Of a stretch of 64,000 nucleotides of DNA, positions 11,817 through 23,111 are shown piece by piece (the first letter of the stretch is position 1; every line of letters begins with the position of its first letter). A model generated the notes under the pieces. The model did no database searches, had not been told where the DNA came from, and was given only the letters and a program-made list of their open reading frames with translations. The position numbers were made by a program, and so were the translations under genes. Origin of the DNA: Nephrocerus scutellatus (Eukaryota; Arthropoda; Insecta; Diptera; Pipunculidae); contig OX352763.1 of NCBI GenBank assembly GCA_947095585.1, positions 27,081,462 to 27,145,461 on the forward strand, read 5' to 3'.

Positions 11817-14800
11817 CTACTTGTAAGATTTACGAATGCGATTCTTAACGCCCTTTAAAGCTCCTTTACGAGCACCCTTAACGATGTTTTTAAATGTTCC
11901 AGTGTGCTTGGCGCGTTTTCTGTAGATCAAATAGAAAAAAATTAAATGTCATCATAAGAGAAATTTTCATTATCTTTTTTTTTTTAAACACTCACCTCTT
12001 ATTCAATGTATTCCTACTTAATGGGATGTATGCATATGGATCCAATTTACCCTTTCTCTTCATGTCACCTTTGGCTTTTTTGGTGGAATACTCTGAACCG
12101 GCGAGAGCAGTCGATTTACTCGTTCTGGCCGAATAACCTGACTTTACGGAAGCAGCCGTTGCCATCGCTGATTTACCAACAGCTCTGTGAATTCCCTTGC
12201 CACCGGTTGTGTAACGTGACGCTGCAGTTTTGCCAGAGCGCATACTAATTGCATCGGTGGCCTTACGTTTTCGGCTGACAACATTTGGTTTGGTTTCTTC
12301 CTCTAGAATTAGAGTAAAATGAATTTAGAATGAAGAGTAGTCAAATAATATCACTTACCGTCGCTGGAGTCATTTTCCAAACCCCGCTTTGTTGTGTTCT
12401 TTTTGGAATCATCCATAGCATCATCACTGTCATCACTGCTATCATCATCATCGTCTTTGCCGCCAGCACCACGCATTAATTTATCGCTAATAATCAGTCT
12501 TCCATCTTCAGCGGTTTTAAATCCTCGATTTGTATCTTTGCTTTTTGTTTTAAACGTTACATTGCCAGAAGAATTGGTATTTGAATCCGGACGGTTAGCT
12601 GTGGGAGGTGAATTATTGAATGCAATTAATGTGGGTACTACAAAAAAGTGGTCAGCCATCGGGCGAATAGGGGGAATAACACAGAATACATCAGAATTGC
12701 AGTTGACCGTAACTATCTTTGACTGGTGGAAGTGCGATCAAACCTCTACGTGGGGGCCGCCGGTAATTTTGCTTCAAGAGGAAAAGCTAAATGATTGGGC
12801 TAATCCCTACAAAGTAAAGTTGGCGCGAGCCCAACAACCTCGCCAGTAAAAAAAACTTTATTACGGAACCACAAATCAGCCTCGGATACACTGATGAACG
12901 ACGATGTCCACGGCAACGAAAGCGGCTAAATGATTTAAGAATTTTCTCATAAAACCTACGTTCACTGTATAGAGTTCGAGCTGCACAGCAGCTAGCCAAT
13001 ACCTGTCCAAATATAACACATGACATAACAGCAATCCAGGAGATGCGGTGGCCGGGGAATTGTGTCTTCCAAAAATCAGATTATGACATATATTAGAGCT
13101 GTCATGCAAGACATTATGTGTTCGGGGGTATCCACAAAGCCACCTGAGTATCTCATAGACCACGTGTTGATAGACCGCCGCCACAACCAAAACCTGATGA
13201 CGAACGTACCCATGTGCCAACGTCAACTCGGGCCACTATCTTGTTGTTATGGGGCTTCGAGCGCGGATTGCATTATCGCGAAAGACTGCATCCTCGAATC
13301 AGATTCGACTCAAGACAGCTGCCCCTTCGCAACGAAGAGACCAGAAACAACTACGGTCAAGCGATAGGACTCGCCCTAAATGTAGAGAGAGTAAGTGCTG
13401 GGGATAAGATGTCGGGCGTAGAAGAAAAATGGACACGCCTTAAGAATACTGTCATTAGTACTGCTGACCCCATCTTAGGCAGTAGTCGTAGAGATCGGAA
13501 CAACGGGTTCTATGGCGAATGTAAGCTAGCGACTGAACGTAAGAATGTTGCGGACTGAGTATTGCAACAATCTCATAGAACGCATGCACGCGAAGATGAT
13601 TATATAAAGAACTCAGAAGATATGAAAAAACAGTCCACCGGCGGAAGAAAGCAGCCTGCGAGAAGAATGTCGACCGATAACTAGAACAGTGTAGAGAGAA
13701 AGACGAAATATACACCGTGTAGCACATACTGCGAAGACAAAGAGGGTAAGCGGTTTTCACGCATTTGCGTCTTAGTTCCAGGATCGACACAGGATTTTCC
13801 TGGCCAAAGAATATCAACACTCAAATACAACAATTCGTACACTCTAAACGTTTTTTCCACACTGGAGGAAATTAGGCCGGCATACTCTGCTCTGTCCGTC
13901 ACACAAGGATCATTAGAAATATCTTCTAAGTTAAAAACAAAAATTGCGGTCACTGGTGCCACTTTCGACGATGGTCAGGTCTGCCCAATAGCAGAGATTG
14001 GGCTCTGAGTTTCATTGCAGATTGCCGCAGAACAAGAGTACAGCCATCTAACCACGCTACCACCTGGCACTGCTCAGTGTGCAAAAACCGCATACACGTC
14101 AATGACTATTCCGTCAAATGCAATGGCTGTGAGAACAGATGCCATCGTAGAGCTTGGTCTAGACTGGAAAACTGTCGACAATGGACCTCCAGACTCTTAG
14201 CCGAACGTGACCAGATTTGCAGCATAAAACCCGCGAGATTGATCGCCTAGTCAACCAACCCCGACGAGCAAAATGGGTTGAGTACCTACAATCTTGCGAC
14301 AATGGCTCAAAGAAACCATGAAGAAGCTCTTCAACACCACCAAACGTTGGGACCTAACAGCCAGCACCTTCAACAGCATACAACAAGAGTGCCCTAGGAA
14401 GTGTTCCTCAATGTTCTGTCGCCAATTCATAGAACACCCTAATAGAACATAAAACACTGTTATAAAAATAAGCGAGCTACTCTCAGGACAGTCTCGACCA
14501 CGACAAAACCCCACGTACTCTACTTCCCTCCAAAGTGGAATCAGCTATACACAGAACAAAACCGTCTGAAGCCACTGACCGGATGGAATCGGAACAATTA
14601 TGCTAAAACATCTAGGCGCACAAAGGTATCACTTTCCTCACACAAATTTTATTTTTTCATTTCATTTCACTTTGGACATTAGACAAGCCTGAGAATGGGT
14701 AGAATTATTCCGAATCATATCGTATCGTCCAACTTCTCTCCCGTCACCAATTGCGTAAAATACGCGAAGCCTTACTACTTACTCAGCTTCACTTTAAACA

Positions 14801-17800
14801 CTCAACACGGCAAGCAAGCATCGCAGCACAACCACAGCCCTCTCGAAGATTACAACACTCTTCTCGCAAGGCTTAACCAACAGCGTCACTGTGATCGCAC
14901 TGTCCTTATTGCACTGAACCTACTACCTTAATGGCAGGCAGTCCTACGTCGAATTTCGGAACAACAAATGGCAATACAGGAAAGTTAAGCAAGGTTCTAT
15001 CACTGTTCAACCACCACATGGCGAAACTACCCGCACCACCTGCCGGAGTCAAATTGATATCTTACGCCGACGACTGCACCATTCTTGCCTTGAGCAAGGA
15101 TATCCCCACCATCTGCAGAAACATCAACACCTACCTCGATGTACTAGAAGACTTCTGTACCAGTCGAAATCTAATTCTGTCTCCAGAAAAATCTTCCGCT
15201 ACACTGTTCACTACCCGGGCCAACGAAGTCAACTTACAGCTTCACATCTTAATAGACGGCAAGACAATCCCTAGTCAATCATCTAAAGATCTTGGGAATC
15301 ACATTCGATAATCTGTTGACATTTTTGACTCATTCGAAAAACATCAATAAATGAGTCATTTCCAAAAACAAAGTCCTGTCCTGAAATCCTTGGCGGACAG
15401 GTACATGGGGTAAGGACAAAGAAACTCTTCGTACCACATATCAATCGATTGGCAGATCGGTCATAAAAGATGCGGCACCCATCTGGACTACTCGTCTCTG
15501 CCACACCCAATTGCAGATGCTACAAACCTGTCAGAATGTTGCTCTTCGCATCATCACTGGCTGTCGTCGCATGTCACATGAGGACAATCTCAACCAAGAA
15601 ACCCTAATGCTAAAAGTGAAAGAGCAGAATCACCCTCAACACACCTTTAGGCAAATCCGAGCTGATATCCGAATGGTCCGCGAAGAGGTAAACCAGTTTA
15701 TTGCACATACACCTCTAGACCCAGCGGACAATAAAGTGGCCCTACACGCGATTTATCAAGTTTCAGTTAGAACCTCACTAGATTGTCGCCAAAATAATAT
15801 CGTTCTGGTTGGTCGCCCTTCTCCTATAGATCAAAGCGAGTAAAGTCTCCCCAGACGAACCAGATCAACTTTATCACAACTGATATCAGGATGGAGCTCC
15901 TTTCTGAAAAATTACATGTTCACCGCTTATGTGACAGCATAATCGATTAATGCCCAAACGGTGATGCGTCACCACATAAGACCGCTCATCTATTCAGCTG
16001 GCAGCCCCATCCGACGGCACTCACACACTATCCCTATGGACACACCCCGTCAAAGCAGCAGGTCCTGAAGAAGGAAGAAGCGATGCCAAAAAACTGGCAA
16101 AGATTTTCTCCTCCATGCTTCAAGAGAGAATAGCCCCATACGCTAAAGTCATCATTGGTCCATATCAGTGTGGCTTCATCGCAGGCAAATCAACAACTGA
16201 TCAGATGTACACCCTTAGGCAGGTGATGGAAAAATGTCTTAAAGATTCAAAACTACATCATCTTTTTATGGACTTTAAAGCCGCCATAGTCAGAGTAGAA
16301 CTTTATACAGCCATGAGAGAATTCAGCATCCCAAATAATCTGACATGACTATGTGAGGTTTACCATGACCAACGTTATAAGCCAAGTATAATCATTATCA
16401 AGCCAATTCAACATCTATAACGGGCTCCGACAAGGGAATGAACTGGCCGGCTCTTTAACCTGGCGTTAGAGAAAGTAATCCGAGACTCTAACATAACGGC
16501 GAGAGGAACAACACTCTTTGAGTCCACGAAGACGACATTAAAATCGTTGGAAGGAAGCTTTCATCCAGATCGAGCGAGCAGCACGAAATCTGGGGCTGCA
16601 CATAAATGAGTACATGGTGGCCACGAGCAGAAGATCTCTCAATTAAAATAGCGGAGGGCGAATTTGAAGTATTGCAGTGTCATTAAACTATCTCAGGTCA
16701 ACTGTAGCAGCCCATAACAGAATGGAACCAGAAATACGCGCACGGTTGCTCAAAGCCAACAAAGCCTACCATAGTCCGTCAAGATTCTTCAAATCCAGGA
16801 ATTTAACCACAACATCCAAGCTGCTGGTATAAAAGACAATGGTCATACCAGTACTTACATATGGATCCAAGACTTGGGTGCTTAGCAAAAAGCATTCTGG
16901 CCTCTAAACCGCGTTTGAGAGAATTGCTGGCCCCGTATGTGAGGAAGGCGGACTCTATAATGATGAATTCTAGGAGCGTTTTCGCGATGTCGACATCGTG
17001 AAGAAAATTAAGTAGGATCCGATGGGCAGGACACCTAGCTCGCATGAGCGAAGGGGATACTGCTCGGAAAATCCTTTGCGGTAGAATTTATGGAACAAGA
17101 CAGCGAGGCCGCCCAAACCTAACCTGAAAGGATGGCGAAGATCAGGACACACAGTTTAGGGATGCAAAACTGGACGACATCGGCTCAAAATCGGGACCGG
17201 TGGAGAGATTTTTTGTGGGAGCCCTGGACCAGACCCCGGTTGTAGGGCCAAATATAATGAATATGAGAACTTACTTAGAACATTTCCAATTGACTTGATA
17301 TCAGCCAAATCCACAACATCTTCGGGCTCTTCACGAATGAATGTACTGCGATTCTTTTTCGATTTTGATTTCGCTTTACCACGATCATCTTCATCCGAGT
17401 CGTCGGGTAAATCTGAATCGGAATCATCCAGAATGTCATCAATTCTATAAAAAAAATAGCAGAAATTCAAAGAAATTTTCATTTTTATCTTTGTAGAAAA
17501 ACTCACGTTTCACTCTTCTTCTCTAGGCCAGAAATGAATTCCTCTTCAGAGTCATCACCATCATCGTCATCTTTTTCCTCATCAAGTTTCTTCCGCGTTT
17601 CACGTCTCATTTGCTTGCGAATTTTCTTCAAACGTCTGTGTGTTATCTCATCATCACCAGGAACAAATTTCGTAAGTTCTGCGGCGGTGAATCTTTTGCA
17701 CAGTTTTTTCAATAGATAACCAATTTGGATGCGACAATACCGTTTTGTATCTTGCATCATAGCCGAGAGAGATTTCATCTGAAAATCGAGACAATGAACA

Positions 17801-20800
17801 AGTTATAAAGAAAATTCAGAAGAGATGCAGTAGCTTTTGATTAAAATAGTGTGTTATTATGTCATTAAAATAAATAAATTAAAGTCAATCCCATAAAGTG
17901 GTAACATCATTTTGGACACCCCTGCACAACCGGGAAAATAGAACTCATCATCTCATACTCACAATCGTTTCCAAATGATTAGCAATTAGCGGCGATGGCA
18001 TAACCTTGATGAATGTTATCAGAAAAGCAACCGAAGCCTCAGCTTGTGATCGTGACTTCTGAACAAGGAATACTGAGATTTGTTCCAAAACAAATTCAAG
18101 AGTATTAATTGTGAGATGTTTTCCATAATGTTGAAGTATCGAACGGAAAGCGAGGATTGTGTTTGTGACCAGCGATTCATCGCCAGCAAAGCCAGCTGTG
18201 AGAATGTCAATAAAATCGTTCAGTTTTCCTGCATCCTGTTGTTGAGAATAAAAAATAAAACTTGAAAATTTGGCACACTAAAAAAACACCCCTTACACAC
18301 CTGATAGAGCTTTCCAATAAACGTAATGATCTCTTCGGAGATGTTTTCCTTACGCGTTGAGAACTCCTTAAAGGAAATCATCGCTTCGGGTATGGTCTTC
18401 AAGACAATATCATCATTAACTGTAAGAGTTCTCCGATTCTCGATTAGAATTTTTAGGCATCTGGAAAGAGAAAGAAAGGGAAAACGCAACGCTTGCTGGT
18501 GAAAGTTCAAAGTAAGCTTGGTTTCATATGTACTTCAAACGTGCTGCTTGACACACCGAACAACTCGTTGCAAAGGCATCCAACAAAGTTTTCCTCAATG
18601 CGACAATATTTTTGCGGGTAAATTTTTTACAATGAATCGCCTCCGATGTAAGGATATCACGAAGTAGTCTAAAAAAAAAAGTATAACAAAATAATGGAAT
18701 TTGAAAAGAAAGCAATGACGAGGAGCTCACTCATAGGATTTTCGTTGCTGTTTTTTCAGCTTCTGATCATCCTTTGAGACCAATTTAGATTTTTCGTTTT
18801 TAAGCACAACAACGATAAAAGTTTCGAAGAAATTTTTTATAATTTCGGCAGTTTGGAAGAGTACCAATGCAGCGGCGACATCGAAAATCGCATCGTATTC
18901 AAAAGTACCCGGAGATATGCTTGTCAACTGGGTGATGGCTGTTTCATAGAGCTCCTTGAGCATTGGCTCTGGTGTGATTGAAAGGTAACACTGCAAAAAA
19001 GAAATAATTCATTTATATTTTAAAAAATCTCTTAACTGTATACCTTGATGACTTCCAACGCCTTCATGCGAAGATCTGCTTCATATGTTCCATTCGGTTT
19101 TTGCGTGTACACGTTAAAGAGACGAGGAAGAAAATTCTTTGCGAACTTTGCTAAGATCTCGTGAATTTCTGTATTGGACTCGTTACTGGCAAGATCGATT
19201 AGGCCGTCAAATATTGGTGCACGAAATTCCGGATTGTTATCGATGGCATTACCAAGAGTTGGTGCAATTAAACGAAAATTTTCAGGATCTTTAGGATTGC
19301 GACAGAATCCAGGAAACAGTCCCCATAATTGACAGCAAAGCAGTTCGTATGTATGGGAAAGTGAGATCTGTTTCTCCTTCGAATATGCATTCCATTTGGT
19401 ATTGCAGTCAAGTGCAAGCGGTAGAATGGACTCCTTGAAAAATTTGAATGTAGCACCACATGCCCCTTCACGCAGTAGTGGAAGCAACCAGGATTTCTCG
19501 AGGACTACTTCTCCCTTGGCATTGGTCAATGGAACCACTTTAAGAACAGACTCAGGTCCCATTGTCTTAATCGCCGAGATAATTGAGTGCTCAATATGAA
19601 TACGTAGAGTGCTCTGTGTATCGTAGCGACTACACAACGTTGTTAATGCTGCGGACAGTTCTTCCCTGTTAGTAAAAATAGAATTAAGTGTCACTCTGTA
19701 GTAATAAATTTATTCGGACTTACCTGAAAAACTCACCACAAACCTCAAACACAATGGAAAACGTTAGAACAACATACTTAGCAACATCTCCAAATGGTGC
19801 AGCAAGTACCTTACTGATCAGATTTACGATACGTGAAATCGATACTCGATATTGATCGGACAACTCTTGGTTGGCACAAGCAGGCTTCACGCATTCATAC
19901 AGCAGTTCCTTTATCACATTCGATACGCCAGTAACAATCTCTGACCGATCAGACATCCATAAATCTGTTGTGCAAATATCGATAAAACGTGGCAACGAAT
20001 TTACACACATATTCAAATCTAGTGCAGCCAAGTGTATGTGCCCCTCCTTAAGAACTGTAAGCCATGCCAGTGTTTGTCGAACATCAGTACGATCTGGACG
20101 GTAATCATAAATAGCCGCAAGTAATTTACCACATAGCGTGCTATTTATATTGTCTGTTCTTGAGACAAAAAGTGAATGCAACGTTTGGAAGCAAGTTGTT
20201 CGAATTAAAACATTAGCTGCTGTCATGATCGAGAGTAAATTCTCGCAAACCGATCGAATGTCTTCGGTTTTAAAGCCGTGTAGAGTGTCTTTAAGCAACG
20301 TGAGTGTATGCAACACTGTCGTCTGGGAGCTTGCCAATATTTCCGGTTGGAACTGATTTAGGCAGAATTTTGTGACGCGACTACTTGCCGGGTGAAATTT
20401 AATCTTTGACGTTATATCACCGCTATCATCATCTCTAGGCTGTTGTTCTTGTTTTTGTTGTTGTGGTACCATAAACGAGCTACCATGGATAATCGATACA
20501 ATGGCATGCTGAGCGGCTTTACGGATCTGTGAATAATGATTTGTTAAGCCACTTATTAAGCTAAAATACTCTTCACACAGAAATTACCTTTGGTTTTGAA
20601 TGAATACAAAAGGATAGGATCGCATCAATGTACTGCCAAGTTGAAGAGTATGTCCAGGTTGTGTAATCCTGAGCGCGCAAAAGCACCGAAAGGCATCCCA
20701 CAATCTGTTAGTTTTATTGTATTAAGTGTAATGAACAGTTTCTAAATGAATAGCACAACAAAAATCAGCTTACATATTTAATAACTGATTGATTACTGGA

Positions 20801-21544
20801 CTCGATGAACCTCTGCAAACACGATATCAATGTTTGCGCAGTCTCGCAAAAACGTTTCCGAAGTACTGCTACCGGCACTGATTTAATTCCCATTCCAAGG
20901 AGAGAAATCCCAGCAATTATGTCTTTATCTTCGCTACTCGAATCAATTGTCTCCATTAGTAGAATAAAATATTCGGTCGATGACTCTGTACCCCCACGCT
21001 CCTTAATAATTTCCGTCAAAGCTGTAAGAATTGCTAACATTTCTTTGTGTAAATCCGACGACATCCGGAAACCCGAAAGAAGTTTTTTGAAACTTATATT
21101 AGAGCAGGTGCTGTAGTTGGAAGCGAACGTTTTAAATGTGCAACCCTGAGATTCGGATACATCCACATCGTCACCATTTTCATCGATACTAAATGACTTG
21201 AGACTACCGGCGACATCGTTTACAGTTGGTTCACGTTCGTTCGACTTGTTGCTTCCACTAAAGAGCTGACGTTGTTCGTGCTTAAGTACAGCTTCCATTG
21301 TAAGGGTGCCTTGGCTAACGGATGGTTCTGGAGGAGCTGTTTATATTATTGTAAATTTGTAAATCTAACTTGTCCTGTATATTCATTCCATATTTTACTA
21401 ACCCAAACTCAGATTCGCTTGAAAGAATCTTGATTTTGCCTTTGTGCGGTGTCGCATATTTTCTGGATTCGATGTTGATGAATGTCCCTTGTTCCAGTTC
21501 TTTCCTTTTGTGTGCCGTTTTAGTTTAGAGCGGAATTTCCCCAT
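11817..21544 (-). CDS. RRP12: RRP12-like ribosome biogenesis protein, 14 coding exons
   Basis: Exons, read right to left: 21544-21403, 21336-20774, 20704-20588, 20526-19724, 19665-19044, 18990-18731, 18668-18534, 18460-18301, 18235-17963, 17778-17507, 17444-17275, 12637-12359, 12302-11996 and 11919-11817. All have GT-AG ends, and phases match to give 1401 residues (human RRP12 about 1300). It begins [20 protein letters not shown]. The middle is helical, HEAT/ARM-like with the NUC173 region (roughly residues 300-760), including the [10 protein letters not shown] and [17 protein letters not shown] blocks. The tail has an acidic run, then [45 protein letters not shown] and a basic C-terminus, all typical of RRP12. 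The family is nucleolar, binds pre-40S/90S particles and helps rRNA processing and export. Intron 11 carries 4.6 kb of mobile elements; the other introns are mostly under 200 bases. Confidence 0.93.
12660..13760 (+). mobile_element. 5' part of an RTE-type non-LTR element in RRP12 intron 11
   Basis: Plus-strand pieces match the endonuclease half of the RTE family often annotated in insects as craniofacial development protein 2-like. They include [27 protein letters not shown] (about 12975-13045, split here by family logic), a [11 protein letters not shown] motif at 13155-13188, and [10 protein letters not shown] followed by a basic, glutamate/arginine-rich linker to about 13740. It is full of stops and lies opposite to RRP12. 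Confidence 0.75.
13960..16060 (+). mobile_element. Jockey-type non-LTR element inserted in the RTE element
   Basis: A zinc-knuckle-like segment with spaced cysteines ([22 protein letters not shown]) lies at about 14065-14150. A linker and reverse transcriptase follow, with [11 protein letters not shown] at 15049-15081 and [18 protein letters not shown] after it. The thumb, [20 protein letters not shown], is at 15517-15576, and a cysteine-poor tail follows. The endonuclease is largely missing, and stops occur throughout. RTE sequence resumes after about 16080, so this is a nested insertion. Confidence 0.75.
16080..17262 (+). mobile_element. 3' part of the interrupted RTE element
   Basis: Reverse transcriptase motifs [20 protein letters not shown] (16157-16216), [10 protein letters not shown], and [13 protein letters not shown] are clear. 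Pieces of the PVLTYGS.TWVLSK and [20 protein letters not shown]-terminal region lie at 16840-16980. The tail near 17155-17260 ends within about 12 bases of the RRP12 exon 11 donor. The last ~90 bases recur inverted at 30990-31085. Confidence 0.8.
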
Positions 21545-21634
21545 TTTTAAAAGGTTTTATTAAATACTACAATTGAACAAACGATGAGCAATAAATGCAA
21601 ACTATTTTCCACCAAACCGCGAGCAAAATCAAAA

Positions 21635-21640
21635 CACGTG
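21635..21640. promoter_or_regulatory. CACGTG E-box, 91 bases upstream of RRP12
   Basis: The motif CACGTG lies just upstream of the RRP12 start codon. It is the preferred Myc/Max site, and ribosome-biogenesis genes in flies are known Myc targets. Function here is inferred from motif and position only. Confidence 0.45.
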
Positions 21641-21666
21641 CGTTAGTGTTGTACTAAAATCTACGA

Positions 21667-22140
21667 GTCAAAGTGACATTTGACAAAGCAAAAAAAAAAC
21701 TATGGAACTGCCAGCTTTAAGGTGCATTTTCGTGCTGATTCTTGACGCGGGTATTCAGCGTCAAATGTGGCAACGTCGTAGAATTTGAACATGAACGCCA
21801 TCTCGAAAAAATGTAGCGTCAAATGTAAGCGTCAACGACGCTGAAAAGAAGCGTCAAGAAGTTCAATTCAGTATCAGTATATCGATATATATATATCGAT
21901 TATCGACCCCTTCTATAACCACAAAAACGCATAATTTTCAATATGAATTATAATTTATTAAATAGAAGTAAATGTTAAACGTGCAATAATTATTTGTAAT
22001 TAAATTTAAAACGAAGTTAGTGAAGATAAAAAATGGCTGGAACCTAAGTGTCAAAGTGACATTTAACAAAGCAAAAAAACTATGGAACCACCAGCTTTAA
22101 GGTGAATTTTCATGCTGACGCTTGACGCTGATATTCAGCG
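21667..22140 (+). repeat. Direct repeat of ~92 bp (21667-21760 and 22050-22140)
   Basis: Both copies run GTCAAAGTGACATTT, ACAAAGC, poly-A, CTATGGAAC, CCAGCTTTAAGGTG, TTTTC.TGCTGA, CTTGACGC and TATTCAGCG, with about 10 differences. The DNA between them has repeated GCGTCAA motifs and the ATCGATAT palindrome. It may be a duplicated promoter segment or the two ends of a mobile element. Confidence 0.85.
21880..21900. promoter_or_regulatory. DRE-like TATCGATA in a 20-bp perfect palindrome
   Basis: TATCGATA at 21880-21887 matches the DREF binding element common in fly housekeeping promoters. It overlaps ATCGATATATATATATCGAT (21881-21900), a perfect palindrome. It is 336 bases from the RRP12 start. 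Confidence 0.35.
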
Positions 22141-22159
22141 GGATAAACGATGTAACCAT

Positions 22160-22506
22160 TTTTTCATCTCTTGATTCTTTGGAGCATATACGAAATTTAG
22201 GACCTTTAACTGATTTTTACAAATTTTACAACGGTAGATGTTCTTCATAAACCCGTTCTCTAATTCCAGGTCCTTTTATCAGCAACGTTAACACTCGTTT
22301 CAGGTGTAGTCAACATAGATTTGCCTGAAAATATTTTCCATGTAGAACCCAACACTTTAAATCCTCCTTTTTCAGAGAGTGACTTCGATGTGGAATCAAT
22401 TGGTCGACTCCGTGTTTCACGAATCTTTTAATCTACAGGCCTTCAAATTAGCCATCAATATCTTCTTGAAGGACGACCACACCGCACCGTTCATTAGATG
22501 ATTAGA
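22160..22506 (+). mobile_element. Non-LTR reverse transcriptase C-terminal fragment
   Basis: Frames give SLEHIRNLGPLTDFYKFYNG near 22170-22235 and WNQLVDSVFHESFNLQAFKL near 22393-22452. This is the usual C-terminal tail (LWN.LP..VF...YNLQ.FK) of a fly jockey/CR1-like element. It relates to the tail at 60780-60900. Confidence 0.7.
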
Positions 22507-22574
22507 TTTTATATAAAAAAATTATATTTACTTTATTAATATTATCTTGGTCAAGGTTTTTTGTAGTTTTCCTT

Positions 22575-22745
22575 GGCCAACAGAAGAAATATTACAGTGC
22601 CTCTAATCTGGCTACTATCAAGAAGGCTTTTATTCGCTATAAGCTTGAGTATAATTGTCATATTTGGTCTGGTGCGCCTGAAACTACCTTACATCAGCTA
22701 GATAGAATTCAAAGCAATGCAGTAAAACTTATCGCTTCTCTACAA
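22575..22745 (+). mobile_element. Non-LTR reverse transcriptase thumb fragment
   Basis: Reads KYYSASNLATIKKAFIRYKL (about 22590-22650), then EYNCHIWSGAPETTLHQLDR and IQSNAVKLI. In intact elements this piece precedes the C-terminal tail, so its position after the fragment at 22160-22506 shows two separate pieces or a rearrangement. Confidence 0.75.
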
Positions 22746-23077
22746 CGTAGTCAATGATGTAGTTAACAAGGAAGTTAATTTAAAAAACTGACTACATCCT
22801 TTTTAATTACCAACGTGTTTTTTGACGTAGTTTATTACGTTTTTAACTACTGAACCCTGCTGACTACTGAATACTATTGACATCTATTCTCTTTGATTTT
22901 GGTAAGGAAATTTGTATAGAGAAATGTTTGTTCACCCTATAGATGGCAACACAGCGACTACATACATATCAAACATTTTTAGTACGTTTTGTGTGACAGT
23001 TGACGTTTCTTGCTGGGATCCCATGTCATTTCATTGCATTAGCACTACAAGTAAATTAAGAAGGCAGTTTATAAGCG

Positions 23078-23083
23078 CACGTG
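23078..23083. promoter_or_regulatory. CACGTG E-box, 29 bases upstream of Sas10
   Basis: CACGTG sits 28 bases before the Sas10 ATG, mirroring the E-box near RRP12. It is a possible Myc/Max site, inferred from motif and context. Confidence 0.45.
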
Positions 23084-23111
23084 TGCTGTTCTCCTTTAAA
23101 TTTATTAATAA

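Larger units (their letters stand above)
21545..23111. other. Divergent promoter region between RRP12 and Sas10, with repeats
   Basis: Holds the 5' flanks of two ribosome-biogenesis genes, two copies of a ~92-bp direct repeat, a palindromic AT motif and two reverse transcriptase fragments. No additional gene is supported. Confidence 0.7.

Noticed and set aside
12394..12849. 151-residue plus-strand frame over RRP12 exon 12
   Set aside because: The minus strand encodes the conserved RRP12 C-terminal region with proper splice sites; the plus frame is its shadow running into the mobile element.
17779..17962. Possible box C/D snoRNA in RRP12 intron 9 (ATGATGA then CTGA on the minus strand)
   Set aside because: C-like and D-like boxes are about 120 bases apart, terminal flanks do not pair, and no C'/D' pair is clear. 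Too weak to list.
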